From contig CAVVVG010000006.1 of assembly GCA_963751615.1 (NCBI GenBank), positions 124,001 to 188,000 of the forward strand: a stretch of DNA of 64,000 bases. Reading direction: 5' to 3'. The first letter of the stretch is position 1. Each line of letters starts with the position of its first letter. Shown here one piece after another: positions 17,738 through 26,168 of this stretch. The DNA is from Palsa-892 sp963751615. GTDB taxonomy: Bacteria > Pseudomonadota > Alphaproteobacteria > Rhizobiales > Xanthobacteraceae. Below the pieces are notes generated by a model. It saw nothing but the letters and a program-made list of their open reading frames with translations, searched no databases and was not told where the DNA came from. The translations under genes were made by a program, and so were the position numbers.

Positions 17738-18514
17738 ATGTCGCCCCTTGCGGGCGCTTCGATTAGCGTCCCGACTACGACGATTTTGTTGTGGGCACTC
17801 GCGCCATTCCTACTCGATCTTTCAGATCAGAGCCGCGATGCGACTTTGGTCTTCGCCGGCGTCGGCCTGTTCTTTCCGGCGGCCGTGACGCTGCTAAATT
17901 TCAAATCCAATCGCCGTATGGGCCCGACAACGGCAAGCACTATCTCGAGTACGGCTCCATTGTTCGCGGTTGCGGGTGCGGTCATGTTTCTGCACGAGAA
18001 GCTTACGTGGCCAATAATCGGAGGCGTCGGAGCGATCGTGACCGGGGTGATGGCGCTTACCTGGCCGGAGAAACGTTTCTCTAGGAGTTGGCCGCTATGG
18101 GCGGTAATTATCCCTTTCGCGGGAGCTGCTTTTCGCGGTTCGGCGCAAACACTCATTAAATTCGGTCTCGATCTGTGGCGCAATGCTTTCGCCGCGGCGC
18201 TGATCGGCTATACCGTTTCTTCGATAGTGATTGTGCTATTTGCGTTTCTAATGGGCCGTAAGAAATTTCCGGCCTATCGCGCGAATGCAATACCCGGCTT
18301 TATTTTGACAGGCATGTTGAACGGAGCGGGGCTATTGTTGAGTTATGAGGCATTCAATCGCGGCCAGGTGACTACAATTGCGCCAATCCTGGCGGCATTT
18401 CCTGTTTTCACCTTTTTGTTAGGCGCTCTATTTCTGCACGACGAACGGGTTACGGCCGGCACAATTGTAGGCGTTTTGCTAACCGTTGCCGGCGTTGCCC
18501 TCATGGCTGCATGA
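17738..18514 (+). CDS. EamA/DMT-family membrane transporter (start uncertain)
   Basis: From the first ATG the frame encodes 258 residues with eight or nine hydrophobic helices and two EamA-like halves (ending TAPLFAVAGAVMFLHEKLTW in the first and GALFLHDERVTAGTIVGVLL in the second). Such proteins export or import small metabolites; the substrate is unknown. The reading frame continues upstream with another perfect helix (FLALIAAILIGAAVVVTK) but has no ATG, GTG or TTG before the preceding stop. A CTG at 17633, overlapping the ssb stop, or a CTG at 17654 may be the real start; a small sequence error is the alternative. Confidence 0.8.
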   Translation: MSPLAGASISVPTTTILLWALAPFLLDLSDQSRDATLVFAGVGLFFPAAVTLLNFKSNRRMGPTTASTISSTAPLFAVAGAVMFLHEKLTWPIIGGVGAIVTGVMALTWPEKRFSRSWPLWAVIIPFAGAAFRGSAQTLIKFGLDLWRNAFAAALIGYTVSSIVIVLFAFLMGRKKFPAYRANAIPGFILTGMLNGAGLLLSYEAFNRGQVTTIAPILAAFPVFTFLLGALFLHDERVTAGTIVGVLLTVAGVALMAA

Positions 18515-18563
18515 TGAATTTTCTGCTCTTTTAAATGGCTTGGCTGGGTTAATCTCCACCGTC

Positions 18564-19859
18564 ATGCGAGTCTTTGTTCTCGGCGGCTACGGTTTCATCG
18601 GCTCGGCAGTGGTCGCTCGCCTTTCTGCGGATGGTCATGAAGTGATCGGTGCCGGCCGACGCATCCGACGGGCCGCTCGAGCACGTCCTGACCTGCGTTG
18701 GGTAAAGATCAATATTGCGCGTGCGCTCACGCCAGGAAAATGGTTAAGGCACCTCGAGGGCATCGATGCGGTCGTGAACTGTGCCGGCGTGTTGCAAGAC
18801 GCGCCCATGGATTCGACCCGGAAGGTCCATATTAAGGGAGCCGATGCGCTGTTCGATGCTTGTGCGAACGCTGGAATACGTCGCGTTGTGCATATTTCCG
18901 CTATCGGAGTAGGAGCTGAAGGCGACACGAATTTTGCTCGCACCAAATTCGCCTCCGAGGAGGCTTTAAAGAAACACGATTTCGAATGGATTGTACTCCG
19001 TCCATCGCTTGTGGTGGGCCGATCGGTCTATGGCGGAATGGCACTCCTGCGTGCGCTTGCCGCATTGCCTTTTGTGCTTCCACTCGTGCGCGAAAGCGCC
19101 ACCTTTCAGCCGGTGCAGGTAAACGACTTGGCTTCGGCCGTTTCCTTTTTCTTGAAACCCGAGGCACCTACTCGGCGTGTTTTTGAGATCGCCGGCCCCC
19201 AACGGCTGACGCTCGTACGTATTATAGGGGCCTATCGCCGCTGGCTTGGCTTGGCTCCCGGTGCATTAATTCGGCTTCCATTGATTGCCGCAAAAGCGCT
19301 CGCCTGGCTTGGCGACGTTGGAAGCTGGCTGGGTTGGCGGCCGCCTTTTCGCACGACGTCGCTACGCCAGCTTGTGTATTCCCTAGCGGATGAGCCCGAG
19401 ACGTGGACCAGGATTACCGGCATCAAGCCAACACCGCTTGAAACGGCCTTGCGGTTGGAGCCGGCATCGGCCCAAGAGCTCTGGTTTGCCCGACTTTATC
19501 TGCTGAAGCCAATTATAATCGGCATCCTTTCGCTCTTCTGGATCATAGACGGCGCGATCGGATTAGGCCCTGGACGTGTGGTCGTCGTCGACCTTTTGAA
19601 GGAGGTCGGGTTCGGTGCCTGGTCTGCTGTCGCAGCGGCCGCTTCGGGCGTTCTTCAAGTGATTCTCGGAATCGGGATTGCCATACGATCGGCATCACGC
19701 GTGGCGTTGATGGCAAGCTTGTTGGCCGCGCTCGTCTATGTCGCCGCCGGCGGTTTGATGCGAATTGGTCTTTGGCTCGATCCGCTTGGTTCTTTGATTA
19801 AAATGTTTCCTATCATCATGCTGACCGTCGTGGCAATTGCGATTTTAGACGACCGCTGA
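18564..19859 (+). CDS. SDR-family NAD-binding protein fused to a DoxX-like membrane domain
   Basis: Residues about 1-290 are an atypical short-chain dehydrogenase/epimerase domain of the NDUFA9/NmrA type: RVFVLGGYGFIGSAVVARLS, then VVNCAGVLQD, then VVHISAIGVGAEG and WIVLRPSLVVG. Residues about 300-431 form four hydrophobic helices of a DoxX-like domain. Such two-part proteins are common in rhizobia and are thought to be membrane-associated oxidoreductases; the substrate is unknown. ATG 18564 begins the Rossmann fold directly; an in-frame start at 18486 overlaps the transporter end. The stop and the ATG of the DUF2269 gene share a base (TGATG), so these are co-translated. Confidence 0.85.
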   Translation: MRVFVLGGYGFIGSAVVARLSADGHEVIGAGRRIRRAARARPDLRWVKINIARALTPGKWLRHLEGIDAVVNCAGVLQDAPMDSTRKVHIKGADALFDACANAGIRRVVHISAIGVGAEGDTNFARTKFASEEALKKHDFEWIVLRPSLVVGRSVYGGMALLRALAALPFVLPLVRESATFQPVQVNDLASAVSFFLKPEAPTRRVFEIAGPQRLTLVRIIGAYRRWLGLAPGALIRLPLIAAKALAWLGDVGSWLGWRPPFRTTSLRQLVYSLADEPETWTRITGIKPTPLETALRLEPASAQELWFARLYLLKPIIIGILSLFWIIDGAIGLGPGRVVVVDLLKEVGFGAWSAVAAAASGVLQVILGIGIAIRSASRVALMASLLAALVYVAAGGLMRIGLWLDPLGSLIKMFPIIMLTVVAIAILDDR

Positions 19860-20341
19860 TGTCGGGTTACTTTCTTTTCAAATTCCTGCACGTGATCGGG
19901 TCCACCGTTTTACTCGGCACCGGGGCGGGCATCGCCTTCTTTTTTTGGATGGCCCACAGGACAGGACGTGCAGTAGTCGTTGCGGCAGTCGCACGCATTG
20001 TCGTTATTGCGGATTTCGTTTTCACCGCAACCGCGGTTATAGTCCAACCAGTCACCGGCCTATGGTTGACTTGGGTGATCGGAATTCCGTTCGATACGGG
20101 TTGGGTCGTATTGTCGATTGCGCTTTATCTGGTGGCTGGCGCCTTCTGGATTCCGGTTGTCCTCATGCAGATCCGCATGCGTGAACTCGCGGAATTAGCG
20201 GCGCGGCAGGGGCGTATCTTGCCAGCCGAATATAATAGGCTATTCAGCCGTTGGTTCGCTTTCGGATTTCCGTCGTTCGGCGCAGTGCTGGCGATCATTT
20301 GGCTAATGATTACAAAACCAGTTTTGCATTTGCCGCTATAG
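19859..20341 (+). CDS. DUF2269 integral membrane protein
   Basis: The 160-residue protein has four predicted membrane helices, starting with FLFKFLHVIGSTVLLGTGAG and including AVIVQPVTGLWLTWVIG and FGFPSFGAVLAIIWLMI. This fits the DUF2269 family, in which a conserved His in the first helix is present. The function is unknown, but members often sit beside the SDR-DoxX protein, as here with a one-base overlap. A role in the same membrane redox process is plausible but inferred. Confidence 0.82.
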   Translation: MSGYFLFKFLHVIGSTVLLGTGAGIAFFFWMAHRTGRAVVVAAVARIVVIADFVFTATAVIVQPVTGLWLTWVIGIPFDTGWVVLSIALYLVAGAFWIPVVLMQIRMRELAELAARQGRILPAEYNRLFSRWFAFGFPSFGAVLAIIWLMITKPVLHLPL

Positions 20342-20382
20342 AGGTCGATCGAATTCGCATCCGTGGCTGAAGGGAATGAAGT

Positions 20383-20556
20383 CTATTTATTAGGCTCGGT
20401 CGGCGTCGTCGGGCGTATCAGCGCCATCAAAGCCAGCAATAATAGCGAAATCAACAAATAGGTCGTGGTGGCGCGTGCTGAACTGAGTTCGCTGACAAAG
20501 CCCATGATCCAAAATGCCCCCAATGCTGCAACGACAACGCTTTTTACCGAACGCAT
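20383..20556 (-). CDS. Small two-helix membrane protein (57 aa)
   Basis: I do not recognise the family. The frame starts at an ATG with GGAG seven bases ahead and encodes a basic start (RSVKSV), a hydrophobic helix (VVVAALGAFWIMGFV), a short polar loop, a second helix (YLLISLLLLALMALI) and a polar tail ending TPTEPNK. The topology and ribosome-binding site support a real gene. It converges on the DUF2269 gene. A longer overlapping frame in the same area looks like a shadow. Confidence 0.5.
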   Translation of the reverse strand: MRSVKSVVVAALGAFWIMGFVSELSSARATTTYLLISLLLLALMALIRPTTPTEPNK

Positions 20557-20908
20557 CACATGCTCCAGTTACTAGTTCTGCAAGTTCGCTCACACTCCAA
20601 CAATTGGATACATAATTCGTTCCAATTCAGACGTTGGATTGAGCTTCTTTGCGGCAATGCTCAAACTGAGCTCCACAACTGCGAATAATACATATAAAAT
20701 TATGTAAAGCTCTATGCTGCGATCATCGATTGATGCCGCGATCGGAGGCCTTCCGTCAATTCGTAGTGCGTTTTGGGACAAGAAAAACAAGATTAAGTTA
20801 TTGATATTAAATTATAAAATAAGACCTCTTAATGCCTTATTTTTTTGGATTCTAAGACAGGAATCGGCTATAGATTTTTCAGTATTTTCTACATCGATTT
20901 GAGGCCAC
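20557..20908. other. Intergenic region upstream of gyrA
   Basis: The stretch is notably A+T-rich between about 20690 and 20890 and should contain the gyrA promoter. A 66-codon minus-strand frame (20590-20790) has a hydrophobic middle but no clear ribosome-binding site, so I do not call it. No repeats or RNA structures stand out. Confidence 0.5.
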
Positions 20909-23610
20909 TTGTCCGATACCAACCCCCCGCCGTCGGCGGAGCCGGCAGCCCCATCCCCGTTCGACGTCAAGCCGATTTCGATCACCGATGAGCTGAAACG
21001 CAGCTACCTCGATTACGCGATGAGCGTCATCGTTTCGCGCGCGCTCCCGGATGCGCGCGACGGCTTGAAACCCGTTCATCGTCGTATCCTTTTTTCGATG
21101 AATGAGAACGGCTACGAATGGAACAAGCCGTATCGCAAGTCTGCGCGTATCGTCGGCGACGTGATCGGTAAATATCATCCGCACGGCGACCAATCCGTCT
21201 ATGACGCGCTGGTGCGCATGGCGCAGGAATTTTCCATGCGCGTGCCGCTTATCGACGGTCAGGGCAATTTTGGTTCAGTCGACGGCGATCCGCCCGCCGC
21301 CATGCGCTACACTGAAGTGAGGCTCCAAAAGGTCACTGAGCATCTTCTTTCGGATCTCGATAAAGACACAGTCGACTTCCAGGAAAATTACGACAATTCC
21401 GAGCGCGAACCTACCGTATTGCCGGCGCGCTTCCCGAATTTGCTGGTCAATGGCGCCGGCGGCATTGCCGTCGGCATGGCGACAAACATTCCGCCGCACA
21501 ATCTCGGCGAAGTAATCGACGCGTGCATCGCTTTGATCGACACGCCTGGCATGACCATCGACGAACTGAACGTAATTGTGCCGGGCCCGGACTTTCCGAC
21601 AGGCGGCATCATCATGGGCCGAGCGGGCATCCGCGAAGCGTATCGTACTGGCCGTGGTTCTATCATGGTGAAGGGTCGCGCCACTATCGAAACCGGAAAG
21701 GGCGATCGCGAATCCATCATAATCACCGAAATTCCCTATCAGGTGAACAAAGCGACGATGATCGAGAAAATCGCCGAGCTTGTTCGCGAGAAGAAAATCG
21801 ACGGCGTCGGCGATATCCGTGACGAATCCGACCGCGAAGGCATGCGAGTTGTGATTGAGCTAAAGCGCGAGGCGATGAGCGAGGTGGTGCTGAACCAGCT
21901 TCTGCGTTTCACCACGCTGCAATCCAGTTTTCCTGCCAACATAGTGGCGTTGACCGGTGGCGGCCGCCCGGCGCTCATGAATCTTGCCGATCTGCTTCAC
22001 GCCTTCGTCGCCTTCCGCGAGGAAGTCATCGGGCGTCGCACCAAATTCCTGCTGAAAAAAGCGCGCGACCGCGCGCACGTCTTGGTGGGTCTTGCAATCG
22101 CTGTCGCTAATATCGATGAGATCATTAAACTTATCCGCGCTGCGAAAGACCCCCAGGCTGCTCGCGACGCTCTGATGGCGCGCGATTGGAAGGCTACCAA
22201 TGTGAAGGATTTGATCGATTTGATCGACGATCCTCGCCACAAATCGCTTCTGGCGGTACAATTCGGCTGTCGGACGAACAGACACGGGCGATTCTTGATC
22301 TGCGTCTGCAGCGACTGACCGCGCTTGGCCGCGATGAAATCAAACTGGAACTGGATGGGCTCGCGAAAGAGATCATAGAATATCTTGAAATTCTGCGCTC
22401 ACGTTCCCGGATCCGCACGATCATCAAGGAAGAGTTGGCGGCAATCAAAAATGAGTTCGCAACGCCGCGCAAAACGGAAATCGCGGAAGCGGGCACCGAC
22501 GTTGCGGAAGAAGACCTCATTCAGCGCGAGGAGATGGTCGTAACCGTCTCCCATGCCGGCTACGTGAAGCGCGTACCGCTTTCGACCTATCGCGCGCAGC
22601 GTCGCGGCGGCAAGGGTCGCGCGGGCATGCAAACACGCGAAGAGGATTTCGTTACACGGTTGTTCGTAGCGTCCACCCACGATGAGGTGTTGTTCTTCTC
22701 CTCGCGAGGTAAGGCCTACACGCAGAAGGTCTGGAAACTGCCGCTCGCGGCCCCGCAGGCCCGCGGGAAGGCGATGGTGAATGTCATTCCAATAGAAGCC
22801 GACGAGCGCATTACCTCGATCATCACGCTGCCAGAAGACGAAAAAGCGCGCGAAAAAATGAACATCATGTTCGCGACGACTGGCGGCACTGTCCGCCGCA
22901 ATGCGCTTTCCGATTTCACTGACATCCGTCGCTCCGGCATCATTGCGATGAAGCTCGAAGAAAACAATTCCATCGCCCAAGTATCGCTCTGCACTGACAA
23001 GGATGACGTTTTATTATCAACCGTCGAGGGACAGTGCATTCGCTTTCCGGTAAGCGACGTACGGGTATTCTCCGGACGAAACTCAGTCGGCGTACGCGGC
23101 ATCAAGCTGGAGAAAAACGATCAGCTGATTTCTATGGCCATTATCCGGCATATGGAAGCGGTCGCTGAAGAACGCGCGGCCTATCTCAAGATGGCGAATG
23201 CAGTCCGTCGCGGCGAAGAAGGCGAGCAAGATGAAGAGGAAAAGGTCAAGGCGATCGAACTTTCCCAGAAACGCTATGCGGAGATGAGCGCCGCCGAGCA
23301 GTTCATTCTAACGTTGACCGAGCACGGCTACGGCAAGCGCACATCTTCTTTCGAATATCGGATCACCGGGCGCGGCGGCAAAGGTATCGTGGCGATGTCG
23401 ATCAGCAAGAAAAACGGCAACATTGTCGGCTCATTCCCCGTCGAGGAAACCGATCAGATCATGCTTGTTACCGATAAGGGAAAGCTCATTCGATGTCCGG
23501 TCGAAGACATCCGCATCGCCGGACGCTCGACGCAGGGTGTGATCGTATTTGATACTGCAGAGGATGAACGTGTGGTGTCTGTCGAGCGCATTAGCGAAGA
23601 GGCAGACTAA
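20909..23610 (+). CDS. gyrA: DNA gyrase subunit A (frameshifted)
   Basis: GyrA is the DNA breakage-reunion subunit of gyrase. The first frame, from a TTG start, has DELKRSYLDYAMSVIVSRAL, the quinolone-region YHPHGDQSVYDALVRMAQ and the catalytic-Tyr context AMRYTEVRL. The second frame has RLSDEQTRAILDLRLQRLTA, the gyrase-specific GyrA box QRRGGKGR, and the beta-pinwheel repeats to the end. The frames separate at about 22232-22256, after LIDDPRHKSL; adding one base would continue into GGTIRLSDEQ, giving about 900 residues. Both halves are well conserved, and gyrA is essential, so a missing base in the sequence is more likely than loss of function. The position matching E. coli Ser83 is Gln here. 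Confidence 0.95.
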
Positions 23611-23622
23611 CACGACTGATCG

Positions 23623-24318
23623 TTACTTTGCGCCGGCTGCTTCCAGTATGGCGACGATTTCCTCGTATTTCTTGTTTTTCGCGAGCACGAGCGGCGTTTG
23701 GCCGTTGCGATCAGCAATGTCGAGCTTCGCGCCAGCACTTACAAGAGCCTTCACTGTCGCCTGATGGTTCTTGCCGCCGTCGCCAAGTATCACGGCTTCG
23801 ATCAGGGCGGTCCAGCCGAGGTTGTTCACATGATCGAGTGGTGCGCCGGCCTTAATCAGTTCTTGCACGATTTCAGCGTGGCCAAGATGTGCGGCGGCGA
23901 TCAGCGCCGTACCACGATAGGGACTGGTGATGTTCTTCGCGCTGCTTCCGCCTTGGAGAGCGATCTTCAGCATTTCGAGATCGTCCGCAACCGCTGCGAT
24001 GGTAACAATATCGTAGCGCTGGTTCTCCAACGCGTTAGGGTCGGCATGGGCTGCGAGGAGCGCTCGCATGATACCATATTGTTTTTGGTAGGCTGCGACA
24101 TGCAGCGGTGAGCGTCCTTCGCGGTCCCGTACGTTCGGATCTGCACCCGTCGCGAGTGGCACAGCAATTCCCAAAATGTCTCCCTTGGCAGCTGCCTCAA
24201 GGAGACCTTTATATCCGGCGAGTTCAGAAGCGCTGGGAGGAATTTGCGCCTGCCCAACGCTAATTTCGACGAAAAAGACGATACATGCAGCAAAACAGGA
24301 AGGGCTAGAATATCGCAC
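23623..24318 (-). CDS. Exported ankyrin-repeat protein
   Basis: The protein consists of about five ankyrin repeats: GADPNVRDREGRSPLHVAA, a following HADPNALENQRYDIVTIAA, TSPYRGTALIAAAHLGHAE, APLDHVNNLGWTALIEAVI and AKLDIADRNGQTPLVLAKN. A GTG start at 24318 preceded by GGAG begins a clear signal peptide (SSPSCFAACIVFFVEISVG, then QA) and gives 231 residues; an ATG start at 24393 would put 25 residues ahead of it. Exported ankyrin proteins mediate protein binding in the periplasm, but no partner is known. It converges with gyrA, 12 bp apart. Confidence 0.8.
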   Translation of the reverse strand: MRYSSPSCFAACIVFFVEISVGQAQIPPSASELAGYKGLLEAAAKGDILGIAVPLATGADPNVRDREGRSPLHVAAYQKQYGIMRALLAAHADPNALENQRYDIVTIAAVADDLEMLKIALQGGSSAKNITSPYRGTALIAAAHLGHAEIVQELIKAGAPLDHVNNLGWTALIEAVILGDGGKNHQATVKALVSAGAKLDIADRNGQTPLVLAKNKKYEEIVAILEAAGAK

Positions 24319-24444
24319 AGCTATGATCTCCAGGATGAATTGTAACCGCAAATTAGCCTCTGGGACGTAACCAATCGGTATTCGAAATACCAAGCCTTTT
24401 ACCGCTCCTTGTCTCCCGCCCTATAGCCCGCTAACCCTTCAGCC

Positions 24445-24942
24445 ATGGTTCGCACCGCCCTCTATGCCGGTTCCTTCGATCCTGTTACCCACGGCCATGT
24501 CGATGTGGTGAGGGCTGCATGTCGTCTTACCGATAAGCTCGTGCTCGCCATTGGAGTCCATCCTGGCAAAGCTCCGCTTTTTTCCGCGGATGAGCGGCTA
24601 GCGATGCTGAAGGAGACTTGTGGTCCGATTGCGAGCGCCGAAAAGACGACACTGGAAGCCATTACTTTTAATGATCTTGTCGTCGAAACTGCGAAACGCG
24701 TAGGGGCTAGGCTGTTAATCCGCGGAGTGCGCGATGGCACCGATCTCGACTATGAAATGCAGATGGCCGGCATGAACGGTTCGATGGCACCGGAAATCCA
24801 AACCATATTTCTGCCAGCGTCCCCTATGGTGCGGCCGATCACTGCAACACTGGTCCGCCAAATCGCGGCCATGGGCGGTGATGTATCATCCTTTGTGCCG
24901 AAACCCGTACTTGCACGCCTCATCGCCAAATTTCCCCGCTAG
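24445..24942 (+). CDS. coaD: Phosphopantetheine adenylyltransferase CoaD
   Basis: CoaD adenylates 4'-phosphopantetheine in coenzyme A synthesis. The 165-residue protein has the nucleotidyltransferase start YAGSFDPVTHGHVDVV with the HxGH-like THGH, the LIRGVRDGTDLDYEMQMA segment and the TATLVRQIAAMGGD region, all standard for the family. It lies in the rhizobial order gyrA-coaD-ppi-ppi-queA-tgt. The gene is 26 bp from the first cyclophilin start, so co-transcription is likely. Confidence 0.96.
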   Translation: MVRTALYAGSFDPVTHGHVDVVRAACRLTDKLVLAIGVHPGKAPLFSADERLAMLKETCGPIASAEKTTLEAITFNDLVVETAKRVGARLLIRGVRDGTDLDYEMQMAGMNGSMAPEIQTIFLPASPMVRPITATLVRQIAAMGGDVSSFVPKPVLARLIAKFPR

Positions 24943-24968
24943 AAGTAATGTCCCAATGGGAGCCAGCC

Positions 24969-25523
24969 ATGCCACGAGTTTTTGTGTTCGCTTTTCTGTT
25001 CTTATTCGCCTTTGCGACGACTGCCGTTGCTCAGTCCGATCCACAAAACACATTGATTCTTGAGACGACCAAGGGCCGCGTCACCATCAAGCTTCGCCCC
25101 GATCTCGCGCCAAAGCATGCCGAGCGCCTGAAGCAGCTCGCGCGCGACGGATACTACAATAACGTGCCATTCCATCGTGTGATCGCGGGCTTCATGGCGC
25201 AGACTGGCGACGGTCAGCGCGGCGATGGTACTGGTGGATCCAAATATCCAAATCTTCCCGCGGAATTTTCCAGCACGCCTTTTGTACGTGGTGTTGTTGG
25301 CATGGCACGCAGCTCAAGCCCAGACTCGGCAAATAGCCAGTTCTTTATCATGTACGCGCCAAATTCCGGATTGAACGGCCAATATACCGTGGTTGGTGAA
25401 GTAATATCCGGCATGGATAAAGTCGATGCCTTGAAAAAAGGGCCGGAAGCCATGAACGGCGCCGTCACGGATCCTGATCGCATCATCATGGCGCGCGTTG
25501 CCTCTGACAAGCCGCCGCAATAA
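24969..25523 (+). CDS. Periplasmic cyclophilin-type peptidyl-prolyl isomerase
   Basis: This 184-residue protein starts at ATG 24969, after a GGGAG site, with a signal peptide (RVFVFAFLFLFAFATTAVAQ). The mature part is a cyclophilin: LILETTKGRVTIKLRPDLAP, VPFHRVIAGFMAQTGDG with the catalytic Arg and the FMAQ motif, and NSQFFIMYAPN. It should catalyse proline isomerisation during folding in the periplasm. An upstream ATG at 24948 would disturb the signal peptide. It is paired with a cytosolic paralogue directly downstream, 11 bp away. Confidence 0.93.
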   Translation: MPRVFVFAFLFLFAFATTAVAQSDPQNTLILETTKGRVTIKLRPDLAPKHAERLKQLARDGYYNNVPFHRVIAGFMAQTGDGQRGDGTGGSKYPNLPAEFSSTPFVRGVVGMARSSSPDSANSQFFIMYAPNSGLNGQYTVVGEVISGMDKVDALKKGPEAMNGAVTDPDRIIMARVASDKPPQ

Positions 25524-25534
25524 TAGGAGCCATC

Positions 25535-25999
25535 ATGGCCGATCTTAAGAACACTTTAATTTTGGAGACGACAAAGGGTCCTGTCACGATCCAGATGAAG
25601 CCTGAGCAGGCACCAAACCACGTCGCGCGCATCAAGGAACTCGTACGCGAAGGGTTTTACGATGGTGTCTTTTTCCATCGTGTGATCGACGGTTTCATGG
25701 CGCAAACAGGTTGCCCCGAAGGTACGGGCACGGGTGGATCCGGCAAAAAACTCAAAGCCGAATTCAATCCGACAAAACATGTGCGCGGCACGGTCTCGAT
25801 GGCACGCGCCGCAAGCCCCGATTCCGGCGACAGCCAATTTTTTATCTGCTTTGCGGAATCCCCATGGCTGAACAATCAATATACGGCTTGGGGTCAGGTG
25901 ACCTCCGGCATGGAAAATGTCGACAAGATCAAACGGGGCGAGCCGGTCAAGGACCCGGATAAAATCGTGAAAGCTAGAATTGCTAGCGACAAAACTTGA
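25535..25999 (+). CDS. Cytosolic cyclophilin-type peptidyl-prolyl isomerase
   Basis: The 154-residue protein lacks a signal peptide but otherwise mirrors its neighbour: NTLILETTKGPVTIQMKPEQ, VFFHRVIDGFMAQTG with the catalytic Arg, GGSGKKLKAEF and DSQFFICFAESPWLNNQYTA with the conserved Trp. It is a PpiB-like foldase for the cytoplasm. A GGAG ribosome-binding site precedes the ATG. The two genes look like an old tandem duplication, one copy having gained or lost export. Confidence 0.94.
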   Translation: MADLKNTLILETTKGPVTIQMKPEQAPNHVARIKELVREGFYDGVFFHRVIDGFMAQTGCPEGTGTGGSGKKLKAEFNPTKHVRGTVSMARAASPDSGDSQFFICFAESPWLNNQYTAWGQVTSGMENVDKIKRGEPVKDPDKIVKARIASDKT

Positions 26000-26168
26000 C
26001 CGCAAAAAACGCTCGTCATTTTTCGCGGGTGTTGAATTTCGCAGTGAACTGCCGAAGTCTAACCATGCATTCTTTGATGAATTATCTTTTTTGATCTAGA
26101 CGTAAGCTTTTAAGTATTTTGCTGCTCTTCCGTAATTCGCCGCGCGGGTTGGAATCGAAAGAACGGAT

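Noticed and set aside
20590..20790. 66-codon minus-strand frame with a hydrophobic segment
   Set aside because: There is no ribosome-binding site and the region is A+T-rich promoter-like sequence.
22232..22256. Programmed ribosomal frameshift in gyrA
   Set aside because: No slippery sequence with a clear downstream structure is visible and three other genes show similar single-base disruptions, so sequence error is favoured.
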